64,000 nt of DNA from an uncultured Eisenbergiella sp. (GCA_910585455.1 CAJUEL010000024.1:1-64000); one strand, 5' to 3'. Shown: positions 44,100 to 52,922, counted from the stretch's first letter. The notes: generated from the letters alone by a model not told the origin. Translations and numbers: made by a program.

Positions 44100-44377
44100 C
44101 CCGCCCTCCCCTCTCTGTATGCCTGTCTCTGCCGGAAAACCACCCCCACACCGTATGGGAATTGATTTCCATGATTTTGAACAATCCTCTCTTGAATAAT
44201 GAGCAAAACAGGCATACAATATAAGAATACGTGCCGTTGCGAAGCGACTTATGTCGTTTCCCATATGTATGGCCTGGGCATAACCGGGTATCGTATCAGA
44301 CAAGGGCATATGGCAGAAACCCCTGCTTTTTACCGGCTGCCATCCTGTGACCTTGTCGTATCGGAGGGGGAAAAATC

Positions 44378-45757
44378 ATGAAGAAACAAAAGAAATCGTA
44401 TGAAATCGATATGTGTAACGGACCGCTACTGGGCAAGATCCTGCTGTTTGCGGTTCCGCTGATGCTGTCAGGCATTCTGCAGCTGCTTTTTAATGCGGCG
44501 GACATCATTGTCGTAGGGCGGTTTGTGGGACATCAGGCGCTGGCGGCGGTGGGTTCCACCGGGTCGCTGATCAATCTTTTGATCAATGTGTTCATCGGGC
44601 TGTCTGTCGGCACCAATGTGCTGGTCGCCAATTATTACGGGGCAAAGCGGTATGAGCAGGTGCGGGAAACCGTGCATACCTCCATTCTGACCAGCCTGGT
44701 CTGCGGCACAGCCCTCATTTTTCTCGGGGTGTTCCTCGCCGGTCCGCTCCTTACGCTGATGGGAACGCCGGAGGATGTTTTGAGCCAGGCGGCTTTGTAC
44801 ATGCGGATTTATTTTGCAGGCATGCCCATCATCATGCTCTATAATTTCGGCTCTGCCGTCCTGCGGGCCATCGGGGATACCCGCCGCCCGCTGTATTTTC
44901 TGCTTCTGGCAGGCATCATCAACGTGCTGTTAAACCTGTTCTTTGTCACGCAGCTTCATCTCGGCGTGGCGGGCGTAGCGCTTGCCACCGTATCCAGCCA
45001 GGCGGTCTCCGCGGGACTGGTGGTCCGCACGCTGATGAAGAGCGAGGGCTGCTTCCGGCTTGAGCTTTCCAAATTGAAAATCTATCCGGAAAGGTTAAAG
45101 CAAATGATCCGCATCGGCCTCCCCGCCGGCATGCAGGGGGCAATCTTTTCCATCTCCAACGTGCTGATCCAGTCCTCCATCAATTCCTTCGGCTCGGTCG
45201 CCATGGCGGGCAGCACGGCGGCATCCAACATCGAGGGCTTTGTGTACACCTCCATGAACGCGTTCCACCAGACGGCGATCAGCTTCACAAGCCAGAACTA
45301 CGGCGCGGGAAAGCTGAACCGGATCAACCGGATTTTATTTCTCTGTTTAAGCTGCGTTGCTGCCGTCGGACTTGGCATGGGCAATCTGGCCTACTGCTTC
45401 GGGACACAGCTGCTTGGCATTTACTCCTCGGACGCGGCAGTCATCTCCTACGGTCTGACCAGAATGGCCTATGTCTGCGTTCCCTATTTTCTCTGCGGAC
45501 TCATGGACGTCATGGTTGGCTCCCTGCGTGGAATGGGATATTCCATCATGCCCATGTTCGTTTCCCTGACAGGCGCCTGCGGAATCCGTATCCTGTGGAT
45601 TTTCACAGTATTTTCCTGGTCCCGCTCATTGGAAACGCTTTTCCTTTCCTACCCCATCAGCTGGGGCATAACCGCAGCCGTGCATCTGACCTGCTACTTC
45701 TTTGCCATGCGGAAGAAAAAAGCCCTCTACGGGTCAGACAGTCCTGCTATGTCATAA
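44378..45757 (+). CDS. MATE-family multidrug/cation antiporter
   Basis: The 459-residue integral membrane protein has about 12 helices and typical MATE segments: PLMLSGILQLLFNAADIIVVGRFVG (around 27-51), a second repeat half starting near residue 240 (IRIGLPAGMQGAIFSISNVLIQ), and a C-terminal basic tail. It exports drugs or metabolites using Na+ or H+ gradients. Start follows CGGAGGGGG. It is the last chromosomal gene before the intron remnant, which begins 5 bases after its stop. Confidence 0.93.
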   Translation: MKKQKKSYEIDMCNGPLLGKILLFAVPLMLSGILQLLFNAADIIVVGRFVGHQALAAVGSTGSLINLLINVFIGLSVGTNVLVANYYGAKRYEQVRETVHTSILTSLVCGTALIFLGVFLAGPLLTLMGTPEDVLSQAALYMRIYFAGMPIIMLYNFGSAVLRAIGDTRRPLYFLLLAGIINVLLNLFFVTQLHLGVAGVALATVSSQAVSAGLVVRTLMKSEGCFRLELSKLKIYPERLKQMIRIGLPAGMQGAIFSISNVLIQSSINSFGSVAMAGSTAASNIEGFVYTSMNAFHQTAISFTSQNYGAGKLNRINRILFLCLSCVAAVGLGMGNLAYCFGTQLLGIYSSDAAVISYGLTRMAYVCVPYFLCGLMDVMVGSLRGMGYSIMPMFVSLTGACGIRILWIFTVFSWSRSLETLFLSYPISWGITAAVHLTCYFFAMRKKKALYGSDSPAMS

Positions 45758-45762
45758 GAGAA

Positions 45763-46275
45763 ATCGAGTAGGAGGCGGCGGCTAACCGCCGTCCTCTCAC
45801 AGCACCGTGCGTACCGTTCGGTACACGGCGCTTTCAATAGTTGACACGCAATGACTGGTAGGCAGTGGCTAAATCATAAAAGCCGCTGTTTATCAGTCTT
45901 TCTTTTTAGCATTGCCATATTTGCGGCAACTGTATATGTTATGAACCAGTAACCACGTCTGCTCATTGCCGCTTTCCACGCCAATTCTTTTGGCACTCCC
46001 ATTTTCATTAAGTTCCGCAGCTTCGTTTTCGGTTTCTTCCACTGTTTCCATATACACATACGTATCCTGTGATAGAGCCAGCCACTAATGTCGCCTAAGT
46101 TGTTCTTCATACTCGCTGTTCCGTAATAATTCAGCCAGCCTTCTGCATATACCTTGATTTTCTCAAAGCCCGGCTTAATGCTCTGTACTCTCCTTCGGGA
46201 AGAAAGGATTTTTAGATTCGACTTGAACTTTTTCCATGACTTTGGGCGGCCCCTGACATACAAGTTTAGACGTCA
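45763..46275 (-). mobile_element. Truncated group II intron (3' RNA end plus maturase C-terminus)
   Basis: On the minus strand the frame 46263-45874 encodes about 129 residues matching the C-terminal maturase end of group II intron proteins: PKSWKKFKSNLKILSSRR, EGWLNYYG, and RRIRMCIWKQWKKPKTKLRNL-like, then GYWFITYT. The reverse transcriptase domain is absent. Downstream, 45872-45763 shows the intron RNA 3' part, with the GACGGCGG/CCGCCGCC hairpin followed by TCCTACTCGAT. The element is broken near 46275 by unrelated sequence. It sits immediately behind the MATE stop codon. Confidence 0.85.
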
Positions 46276-46289
46276 CGTTTGATACAAAA

Positions 46290-46336
46290 TTAACCAGTAA
46301 AGAGCCCCTGACTTATAGGGGTTCTTTACTGGTTAA
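46290..46336. terminator. 20-bp stem at the island border
   Basis: TTAACCAGTAAAGAGCCCCT (46290-46309) pairs with AGGGGTTCTTTACTGGTTAA (46317-46336) with a 7-base loop and a single G-U. It occurs where the intron is truncated. It may be a terminator or the end of an inserted element. The following 46340-46480 shows no gene. Confidence 0.75.
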
Positions 46337-46484
46337 TGGATAAAATAGCCCTTATGAACTGCCCAAATAGTAACTAATATTGCTTGCTCAAAATTCCCAA
46401 ATTGCAACGCCATTCTACACGATGCACCCACCAGAAAAGATTTGCACCCACTTGCACCCGATTGGAGTTAACAACCGCTCAATC

Positions 46485-46750
46485 CATATATCTCATACAG
46501 TACTAAGGCAGCGGAGGGGGAGACCACTTCGACGTGGATTCGGACCAAACGATGGACGTGTTTCGGTTGCAGTAAACTCGATCCAGTATGACGCAGTAGA
46601 AGAATCTGATGTTCCACGTGATGACCATTCATAGCCGACATAACCAGTGTTTCTCAAGGTGCCAGTAATCGTAGGTAAGTAGATCCACCCACTGCGCACG
46701 AGAAAAACAGCGTATAGAACAATTGCTTTGTTCCAACGCCTGATTATCAA
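46485..46750 (-). pseudogene. C-terminal FISUMP-like cassette 1
   Basis: The minus-strand frame ending at 46493 encodes VRSGWIYLPTITGTLRNTG, YEWSSRGTSDSS and finally PLRCLSTV. This matches my memory of the C-terminal end of Fibrobacter succinogenes major paralogous (FISUMP) or related beta-rich surface domains. There is no start and no N-terminal domain. Its last 37 bases (46485-46521) are 36/37 identical to cassette 2, and TCGTGCGCAGTGGGT (46701-46687) also recurs there, while the 165-base core differs. Confidence 0.6.
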
Positions 46751-46775
46751 CTATAAATTCAGTTTCCAGAGTTGT

Positions 46776-47345
46776 TTATATCAATTTTACCTCCAGGTAT
46801 GCCTTGTCTTTATCGTCCTGTGCCACTCCCAAGTATCGCCTTGTAACTTCATATCTGCTATGGTTATAAACAGCCATAATCACAACCGGGGATATCCCAT
46901 CATTCCATGCATGATATCCCCACGTTTTTCTTAAGCTGTGGCATGATACCTTGCCCGTAATCCCAAGCGCTACTACTGCTGCATGGATAATCCTCCATGC
47001 CTGTACCCGGCTGATCGCTTTTGCCTCTTTCCTGTTATTGGTAAAGATATATTCACCTTTTCTGTGCTGATAGCACTGCCGGAGAGCGCCTGTCACCTGC
47101 TGGTTCAGGGCAATCGTGTTGGTCTTTCCAGTTTTCTTTTCTGTCAATGTTACATGAGTACGGAATTCCTGCTGCTCTTCGTCATATACATCTTCCCATT
47201 TCAGCCGCAGCAGATCACCAATCCTCAGCGCCATATAGGCGTCCATAATAATCATGGTGTAGTTGCGGAGCTGTCCTTTCTTCAGGAAATATTCTGCTAA
47301 TGCCTTAAACTGTTTCTTGTCTCTGATTGGTTCTGTTGCTGCCAT
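46776..47345 (-). CDS. Tyrosine recombinase/integrase, minimal catalytic domain
   Basis: The 189-residue protein is a complete catalytic domain without the N-terminal core-binding domain. Arg41 (ALRIGDLLRLKW), Lys71 region (EKKTGK), H136-x-x-R139 (HSLRKTWG), H162 (YNHSRY) and nucleophile Tyr171 (RRYLG) are all present. It could excise or integrate the adjacent island or resolve circles. It is in a low-GC stretch and opposite in direction to the lipoprotein gene. Family: phage-type integrase. The start follows GGGGGTAATTTTATATT, a weak site, so the exact start is less certain. Confidence 0.85.
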   Translation of the reverse strand: MAATEPIRDKKQFKALAEYFLKKGQLRNYTMIIMDAYMALRIGDLLRLKWEDVYDEEQQEFRTHVTLTEKKTGKTNTIALNQQVTGALRQCYQHRKGEYIFTNNRKEAKAISRVQAWRIIHAAVVALGITGKVSCHSLRKTWGYHAWNDGISPVVIMAVYNHSRYEVTRRYLGVAQDDKDKAYLEVKLI

Positions 47346-47546
47346 AATATAAAATTACCCCCTGTTCATGATACTGTCGGAACCGGCGTATCTTGGGCAG
47401 AGGGATTTGTTAACGTTTTTAGAAATATTGTTACATATTTTACCACTGGAAATGTATAATATCAAGAAATTCCGGGATTCTTATAAAAATAAAAATCGAT
47501 ACAGTGGGTGCTTTTGGTTGCTATTTCGGGGCGTACAGAAAATACG

Positions 47547-47577
47547 GATGTAACATACTTTCTAAGTCTGTTACATC
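47547..47577 (+). promoter_or_regulatory. Inverted repeat upstream of the lipoprotein gene
   Basis: GATGTAACA (47547-47555) and TGTTACATC (47569-47577) form a 9-bp perfect inverted repeat with 13 bases between. It lies 70 bases upstream of the gene at 47649, in an otherwise gene-free 300 bases (47346-47648). It could be an operator or a weak terminator (U-rich TTATTTTTGG follows). Confidence 0.45.
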
Positions 47578-47648
47578 TTATTTTTGGTGGTCACATTGTA
47601 TAAAGATATTGATGCCACCAATCACTGAACAACAAGGAGGGAGATTCT

Positions 47649-49025
47649 ATGAAAAGAAGAATCATAACAGTTTTATTAGCTATGGCAACATGTATGATTA
47701 TGGCAGGATGCGGCACATCGGGTAATAGTTCCACAGAAACAGCGGCACCAACTGCAGGTACTGTCGCTGCAACAGATAGCGCTACGATGGATGATTCTTA
47801 TGATGAGTCATTGGAAAGCCAGGATGAAACATGGACAAAAGCACCGGATGATATGGAAACGGAGGAAATCCCCGTTGCTGAACCCACACTGGATGAAGTG
47901 CTAAATGATGTTTTGAGCTATGTGGAACGTGAGGGTATGATAATAGTTGATGAAGATAGCATCAATGACCTCATAGAATTAATGTATATTACAGAAGGGC
48001 CGGATGCGCTTAACATATTTAATCAATTATGTGCGGACGGACAAATTGTAACGGCACCTGTTGAGCCAGAGGGGATTATCGTATTCACCTATAATGGTTC
48101 GGATGTTGCTTTTTCATATAAGGAGGGCGAAACGGTCACAATAAATTTGGACTGCATAAATCCTGATAATGGATATGTCTCGCATTTGAGAACTTTTTAT
48201 TTTGAAAATGCCAACAGATGTTATCCGGCATTTAATGGATTGTCTGTTAATGCAACTCAGGCGCGTATGCACTTTAATTCGGATTTTACCCAAATGACCG
48301 CAATGGCAACCCTTGAGGATGGCTCTGTCCATGTTGGCTGGATAGAGGAAAATGGTAAGTTTACAGATGTCTCTGCGCTGGTTACAGCTGATGCCGGTGA
48401 TTTTGGCGGTCTCACAAATCACTCTTATCCATGCTTTGGACCAGGTGGTTACTTTTATTTTAGGGATGAGACAAGCTCAAATGTTCAGGTAAAACGGGCC
48501 CCGCTTGATAATTTAACGGTATCGGCCGTAGAAACGCTGATTGAAAACGAACATTATAAAGCAGCTATATTATCTCCTTTACCAGACGGGACCGTTGAAG
48601 ATGATATTACTAATAGTAAATGGTATTACTATGATGAAGAAATGACTTATCCGGCAAGAGGCGACTGCTTCGCTGATTGGATTTCACCATCCGAGTGTGT
48701 TGGCATTGAGGGTAATGTAATTTATAAGTATAGCCTTAGTGAAACAACTCGTAGTTTTTTTACGTGGAATAATGAAAAAACAGCGCTCATACCAGACATA
48801 AAGGGGAGAAATAACTGGAGTATTATTGTATCTCCTGATGCATCCAGGATTGCATTTCTATCTGCACTAACTGAGGGGACGGATACAGCGCCATATTTAT
48901 ATACGGTTCCAATTAGCGGAGGAGATCCAACTAAAGTATCTACAGACTTTTATATTGACGGTCGCGTGAATTATGAAAATTTTTCGCGTGGATTTTGGTC
49001 ATCATGTTTAATAGCATGGAAGTAA
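47649..49025 (+). CDS. Lipoprotein with beta-propeller-like C-terminus
   Basis: The 458-residue protein has a lipobox (MAGC, Cys21), a low-complexity acidic Thr/Ala/Glu linker (about 25-75), and a beta-rich domain. A C-terminal stretch (NWSIIVSPDASRIAFLS....LYTVPISGGDPTKVS) resembles TolB/WD40-like propeller blades. It is surface-exposed and of unknown ligand. Base composition is lower in GC than the flanks, consistent with transfer. Start follows AAGGAGGGAG. Confidence 0.8.
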   Translation: MKRRIITVLLAMATCMIMAGCGTSGNSSTETAAPTAGTVAATDSATMDDSYDESLESQDETWTKAPDDMETEEIPVAEPTLDEVLNDVLSYVEREGMIIVDEDSINDLIELMYITEGPDALNIFNQLCADGQIVTAPVEPEGIIVFTYNGSDVAFSYKEGETVTINLDCINPDNGYVSHLRTFYFENANRCYPAFNGLSVNATQARMHFNSDFTQMTAMATLEDGSVHVGWIEENGKFTDVSALVTADAGDFGGLTNHSYPCFGPGGYFYFRDETSSNVQVKRAPLDNLTVSAVETLIENEHYKAAILSPLPDGTVEDDITNSKWYYYDEEMTYPARGDCFADWISPSECVGIEGNVIYKYSLSETTRSFFTWNNEKTALIPDIKGRNNWSIIVSPDASRIAFLSALTEGTDTAPYLYTVPISGGDPTKVSTDFYIDGRVNYENFSRGFWSSCLIAWK

Positions 49026-49074
49026 TCTCAGCTATCAACCGCACCTTACTATCTTAGAAAGGAAGTGATGATAA

Positions 49075-49575
49075 ATGTCTCTTTTTGGATTTATCGTAGA
49101 TCTATTGCAGCCTGTAAAGCCAGGAGATTATTTTCGGATGCAGGACGAGAAGAAGCGAGAAACGCCAGAGGAATTTCAAACACGAATAGAAAATAGTGAG
49201 TGGTATTGTAACTATCATAACTATTGGTTTCGGGGTATAAGCAAAGAATGCCCTCGTTGTGCCGAAGAGGTAAAACGAGAAAAAGAACTTGGCGACTTTC
49301 CACCTGGTATCAATCAGGAGAACTGTGAGTATTATCTACCGTGGCACTGGGAGGAATTCCATCTTCTTGAGAATAAACGCAAGGCCGGGGAGATTTCTGA
49401 CACCGAAGCCAAGAGGCAATGGCAAGAGCTCGTAGAAAAAGAGATCAATGCAAAAATCAGACGTAGGAAGGAACTCGCTCAAAAAGCTAAAGAAGATAAA
49501 GCTCAGGCCGAGGCCCAAAAACGCCGCGAATACGAAGAAGCCAGGAAAGTTTACGGCATTTGGACGCCACATTAA
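49075..49575 (+). CDS. Hypothetical protein with Zn-knuckle and coiled coil
   Basis: The 166-residue protein has an N-terminal hydrophobic start, a possible metal site with YCNYHNYWFRG....CPRCAE (about 44-65), then a strongly charged helix (about 110-160, rich in Lys, Glu, Ala and Arg) that looks like a coiled coil. I do not recognise a family. It is 49 bases after the lipoprotein gene and probably co-transcribed. Start follows GAAAGGAAG. Confidence 0.7.
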   Translation: MSLFGFIVDLLQPVKPGDYFRMQDEKKRETPEEFQTRIENSEWYCNYHNYWFRGISKECPRCAEEVKREKELGDFPPGINQENCEYYLPWHWEEFHLLENKRKAGEISDTEAKRQWQELVEKEINAKIRRRKELAQKAKEDKAQAEAQKRREYEEARKVYGIWTPH

Positions 49576-49684
49576 TTACCATAGCCGGAGACTTGTCTTC
49601 AGCGCGAATTTGCGTTTCTTATCCTTAAGCCCGAATAGTGTTGGAATCGTCAATTTAGTTCCACCTATTCACCCAAAATCTAAA

Positions 49685-49709
49685 GCCCGTTTCTATAGCA
49701 GAAACGGGC
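49685..49709 (+). terminator. Hairpin between two accessory genes
   Basis: GCCCGTTTCT (49685-49694) pairs with AGAAACGGGC (49700-49709) across a 5-base loop. It lies between the genes at 49075 and 49749, with a T-rich stretch a few bases later. Confidence 0.6.
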
Positions 49710-49748
49710 AACTTACTGTTTTTGCACATTAAGAAAGGAGGGATGGTT

Positions 49749-50102
49749 ATGAGTTTGTGCAAAATTTGCTCTAAGCGGTTGGCCTGGGAGAGCATACCTC
49801 TATGCGATAAGCATCAGGCAGAATTTAATGAAATCACCCAGAGGATTCAATCTGGCGAAAAGCCCCCGTTTGAACTTATGAAAGAGGCGTGGAGCATGAA
49901 TAACTTTATCAAAATAGCAAATATTATTAAACGTGGTAAAATATTCAGTGAACCTCTGGCTAAAGTTGAAGAGAATATTAATGACCTTGTTGAAAAAGAA
50001 AATAATAGCGCTAAAGCAAGGACAATGAGCCTTCAGCAACGCTCCGCGACACATGATCAGGAGATTGATAATCTCGCAAAAACTCTGGGTGTCAGCCTCT
50101 GA
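49749..50102 (+). CDS. Small zinc-ribbon accessory protein
   Basis: The 117-residue protein begins MSLCKICSKRLAWESIPLC and has CKIC and CDKH, a likely zinc site. A helix with NNFIKIANIIKRGKIF and a charged C-terminal coiled segment follow. ATG 49749 is preferred to 49743 because AAAGGAGGG lies at the better distance. No named family is recognised. A strong terminator follows at 50147-50200. Confidence 0.7.
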   Translation: MSLCKICSKRLAWESIPLCDKHQAEFNEITQRIQSGEKPPFELMKEAWSMNNFIKIANIIKRGKIFSEPLAKVEENINDLVEKENNSAKARTMSLQQRSATHDQEIDNLAKTLGVSL

Positions 50103-50146
50103 GCAAGGGTATTCACGATTCCACGCTCGTTCCCACAACTTGTTCC

Positions 50147-50200
50147 AAAAATCTCAAGCCGCCTCCAACAAAAAGATGAGGAGTGCGGCTTGAGATTTTT
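50147..50200 (+). terminator. Strong rho-independent terminator
   Basis: AAAAATCTCAAGCCGC (50147-50162) pairs with GCGGCTTGAGATTTTT (50185-50200), 16 bp ending in a T-run. The 22-base loop is A-rich. It terminates the gene at 49749 and separates it from the FISUMP cassette. Confidence 0.9.
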
Positions 50201-50217
50201 GAGGGTATATCCACTTT

Positions 50218-50443
50218 CATATATCTCACACAGTACTAAGGCAGCGGAGGGGGAAGGCAAAGTAACGAGCATCTACATCCGAGGTTTTAACATCACTGGC
50301 GCGAAAGCTGAGATTGTATGCGTCAGCAAAAACGCCAGAAGTATAATTGGCGCCTCGCAGAGCCCAATAATTTCCATTGAACCCGGCAATCTTTAGTGGA
50401 CTACCATTGGTTTCAGCTATGTCTAAATACCCACTGCGCACGA
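50218..50443 (-). pseudogene. C-terminal FISUMP-like cassette 2
   Basis: The minus-strand frame ending at 50226 encodes VRSGYLDIAETNG, NGNYWALRGANYTS and ends FPLRCLSTV, the same final octapeptide as cassette 1. The shared 3' block is 50218-50254 and the shared 5' block ACCCACTGCGCACGA (plus strand) is 50429-50443. The 174-base core between them differs from that of cassette 1. There is no start codon or N-terminal domain. It is fused to the end of a decayed DUF2958 gene. Confidence 0.62.
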
Positions 50444-50461
50444 CACTAAAACTATAGCAAA

Positions 50462-50758
50462 TCCTTTAACTTTGGAATGTTTTCTAACGTGTAAATCCCG
50501 TTCTATGCCTCCAAACGGATGGACATAGAACGTCTCCAGCTCACTCAGCATTATTATCCTCATTCCCATTCAAAAATGTGGCAATAACCATATAACAACC
50601 AATCGCCGTCCTGCATTTTCTCGCCCTAGATGATTAACCATGTCCCTGCTCCATATGGATTGAAATACTTCACAATGACCTCCGATCCCTTTTTCTTCAT
50701 CTGGACAACACGGGCACTTAATGAGTCTGCGCTCAATTTCCTTTGTCATTAACTTCAT
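50462..50758 (-). pseudogene. Decayed DUF2958 gene
   Basis: In three shifting frames the minus strand reads MKLMTKEIERRL, then EVIVKYFNPYGAGTWLII, then EKMQDGDWLLYGYCHIFEWE, then MLSELETFYVHPFGGIERDL. These are successive parts of the DUF2958 family common on mobile elements. Frame changes, a TAG, and a TGA plus two TAAs interrupt it. The end abuts FISUMP cassette 2 near 50460, suggesting the cassette inserted or recombined there. Confidence 0.72.
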
Positions 50759-50854
50759 AGTGCTACCTCCTGGTATTTTGAATTATATTGCCGGGTGTTG
50801 GCAATACCAGCACCCGGTCTGTTTCTAAAGAATAGTTATCCCATGTACTTCTTT

Positions 50855-51370
50855 TTAACCTCTCCACAAAACTTTAGTCAGGCTTTCGCGGAGCACTCTC
50901 ATTTTCCGAGAAATAGCGGAATCATGTTTCCTTAATATTTTTGCAGCCTCAGTCTGCCTGAGACCATCTACGACCAACAGTGTAAGTAGCAGAATGTCTT
51001 CATCACTCAAAGTCCTGATCCATGTTATGATTTCCGGAGTATCCAGGTCTTCAATCCAGGACATATATGACCATTCGCTGATTTCTACCTGTGGCGTGCT
51101 AAACTGCTCTAAATAGTCCTCAAGAAGCGGATTTTTGTCCACGCTGGAGCTGCTGTCATCCAGAAACCTCATACCATCATAAGATTGTGCATGATTATAA
51201 TAACGTCTGTTACTATTAAGCTCGTCCAGCATAATGCGGTGTATAAGCTCAATCGTATCCTCCGACACGCCTTCTGCCCGGCAAGTTGCTACTATTTGAG
51301 CGAATTCTTTTTCCATCTTATCCCTGTGGTATCCATAATTAAATCCCTTGAATCCTTTTGATTTTGCCAT
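50855..51370 (-). CDS. Sigma-factor region 4-like regulator
   Basis: This 171-residue protein has a C-terminal helix-turn-helix (SDEDILLLTLLVVDGLRQTEAAKILRKHDSAISRKM, about 120-158) like sigma region 4. Its acidic N-terminal part lacks sigma region 2. Such proteins are found as regulators in conjugative elements of Firmicutes. Start 51370 follows AGAAAGGAG. Confidence 0.75.
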   Translation of the reverse strand: MAKSKGFKGFNYGYHRDKMEKEFAQIVATCRAEGVSEDTIELIHRIMLDELNSNRRYYNHAQSYDGMRFLDDSSSSVDKNPLLEDYLEQFSTPQVEISEWSYMSWIEDLDTPEIITWIRTLSDEDILLLTLLVVDGLRQTEAAKILRKHDSAISRKMRVLRESLTKVLWRG

Positions 51371-51557
51371 ATTAAGCTCCTTTCTTGATTAGCGATGTTC
51401 CGCTGGAGCCGTTCTGGCAAATTCCGTAAATACGCGAAAACGGCAGGGCGGAACACCGAACATTCGTTGCGATGTTCTCCGCACTGCCGTCTCAAAATTC
51501 TGGTGAACCTAGAATCGCGGTCTCACGGGATTGTTAAGTTTTTACTATTCTTGCTGC

Positions 51558-51740
51558 CTACTTAATGGGGGTACTATCCCCATGGCTGATTTGGACAGGT
51601 GTCCCAGCGGGAACGGTAAATACTGTCCGCTCACCTTTCTGCCAGATTTCTATCCAGCCCATGGCAGGATAATATTTGGCCACCAGCCTGCCTGCATTGT
51701 CGCGGATTTCTGTTGCTGCGTTTTTAGATGTTTGTTTCAT
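51558..51740 (-). CDS. Small hypothetical protein, 60 residues
   Basis: The product begins MKQTSKNAATEIRDNAG and has a beta-like stretch (GRLVAKYYPAMGWIEIWQKGERTVFTVPAG). No family is recognised, though such short proteins commonly accompany mobile elements. A weak GAGAGGC lies upstream of ATG 51740; longer in-frame starts are less convincing. Confidence 0.5.
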   Translation of the reverse strand: MKQTSKNAATEIRDNAGRLVAKYYPAMGWIEIWQKGERTVFTVPAGTPVQISHGDSTPIK

Positions 51741-51948
51741 AATGCGCCTCTCTTTCATTAGTATATTTGGTTTCTGTGACAATCTAACCGTACACCTAAA
51801 AGACATCGTAGGGAGAATTTGAATGCGTTCGAATGAATTCGAACGGGAAATGCCCGTTTTGAAGATTTTTAATCGCGAGCAACAGAAGAAAATTCTTAAA
51901 ATTCGAACCGTAACACTTGCTAAAATATCCAATATAGCATAAAAAGTA

Positions 51949-51996
51949 TTGACAAATCAGAACATGTGTGCTACTATAGTTAGTGTAGACTAACTA
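51949..51996 (+). promoter_or_regulatory. Consensus promoter with embedded operator
   Basis: TTGACA (51949-51954) and TACTAT (51972-51977) are spaced by 17 bases. An 8+8 inverted repeat TAGTTAGT-GTAG-ACTAACTA (51977-51996) covers the presumed start of transcription, so a dimeric repressor could block it. It drives the gene at 52140 through a 140-base leader. Confidence 0.85.
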
Positions 51997-52050
51997 ATCT
52001 ATGTACATTAATGTTTCTAACAGCATATCTGGGCATATTTATCTACCCCT

Positions 52051-52105
52051 GATTATTGCGAAATTCGCCCCTTTTCTTAAGAAGATGGGCGATGACGCAA
52101 TAATC
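52051..52105 (+). promoter_or_regulatory. Leader RNA hairpin before the gene at 52140
   Basis: GATTATTGCG (52051-52060) and TCGCCC (52065-52070) pair with GGGCGA (52087-52092) and CGCAATAATC (52096-52105). They form a two-part stem with an internal loop, and TTCTTAAGAA at the tip is itself palindromic. It lies inside the 5' leader, without a T-run, so a regulatory leader is more likely than a terminator. Confidence 0.75.
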
Positions 52106-52139
52106 CAATAAAATCACATTTATTCAAGGGGGTAAAATC

Positions 52140-52736
52140 ATGAGAATGATGCAATATTCGCTAAAACTGAACAGAGATAATGGCTCCGGGTATTATGTAT
52201 CCAGCTGCGATAGCGAAGAATCTGTGCGCCTTTTCAGTAACAAAGGGCGCCCGATAGAAATGAAAATTCTGGAGCGCCGTGGTGGCGATTTGGTATCCAG
52301 TATTGATGCCATTGGCAGCTCAGGAGAAGCAAAAAAGAGAGTGGAAAAGGAGTTTCGGGAGCATCTGGAAGAAATATTCTCTGGGGATTATCTAGGGTGG
52401 CGTTTGGTTCGTTTTGAAGTCTGTGCAGAGTGCATTATCTTGGAATACTATAGGCCAGATAGCAACGAATCAGTTTCGGTAGCCCTTGGGATGGCAGCTC
52501 TTTGTACAACAGTTCTTCAAGTGGAATTCAGTGTTCCCGGAAGGCGTGAAGGTTCCGTGGAGAAGTATACCATTCGGCAGAGTAGCAGCCCTTACCCTGG
52601 CAGTGACGTGATACATAGTTACACACGTGTAATAGAGCAGATCAATGGTATCAGACGTGATTTAGAGTTTACCTATGATAGCGATGATGACCCAGATAGA
52701 GGTCGCTATGTTGCTATTACGGAATATGCTGGTTAA
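52140..52736 (+). CDS. Hypothetical protein, 198 residues
   Basis: This cytoplasmic-type protein lacks a signal or membrane helix and has alternating acidic and hydrophobic strands. Examples are RLFSNKGRPIEMKILERRGGD and the final EFTYDSDDDPDRGRYVAITEYAG. I recognise no family. It follows a strong promoter/operator/hairpin leader and starts after GGGGGT. It is a single-gene unit ending in a terminator at 52799-52830. Confidence 0.72.
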   Translation: MRMMQYSLKLNRDNGSGYYVSSCDSEESVRLFSNKGRPIEMKILERRGGDLVSSIDAIGSSGEAKKRVEKEFREHLEEIFSGDYLGWRLVRFEVCAECIILEYYRPDSNESVSVALGMAALCTTVLQVEFSVPGRREGSVEKYTIRQSSSPYPGSDVIHSYTRVIEQINGIRRDLEFTYDSDDDPDRGRYVAITEYAG

Positions 52737-52798
52737 CAGGTGCAAAACATAGCCAAGCAGTAGCTTTTGGACACTTGTCAAAGGTTATATGCATCAAT

Positions 52799-52830
52799 AA
52801 GTCCGCTCAATGAATATTATGAGCGGACTT
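52799..52830 (+). terminator. Terminator of the 52140 gene
   Basis: AAGTCCGCTCA (52799-52809) pairs with TGAGCGGACTT (52820-52830), 11 bp with a 10-base loop, followed by TCCCTATTTT. Confidence 0.85.
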
Positions 52831-52922
52831 TCCCTATTTTAGATATCTAATCCTGTTTCCATAATGTACCATTTTATGATATAATTTTTACGCATTGATT
52901 TTTCCTGAGAGGTGGTAGTGCA

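Noticed and set aside
46485..50443. Classical diversity-generating retroelement for the FISUMP cassettes
   Set aside because: No DGR-type reverse transcriptase or template repeat is seen, the only maturase piece is from a group II intron, and core differences are not limited to adenine positions.
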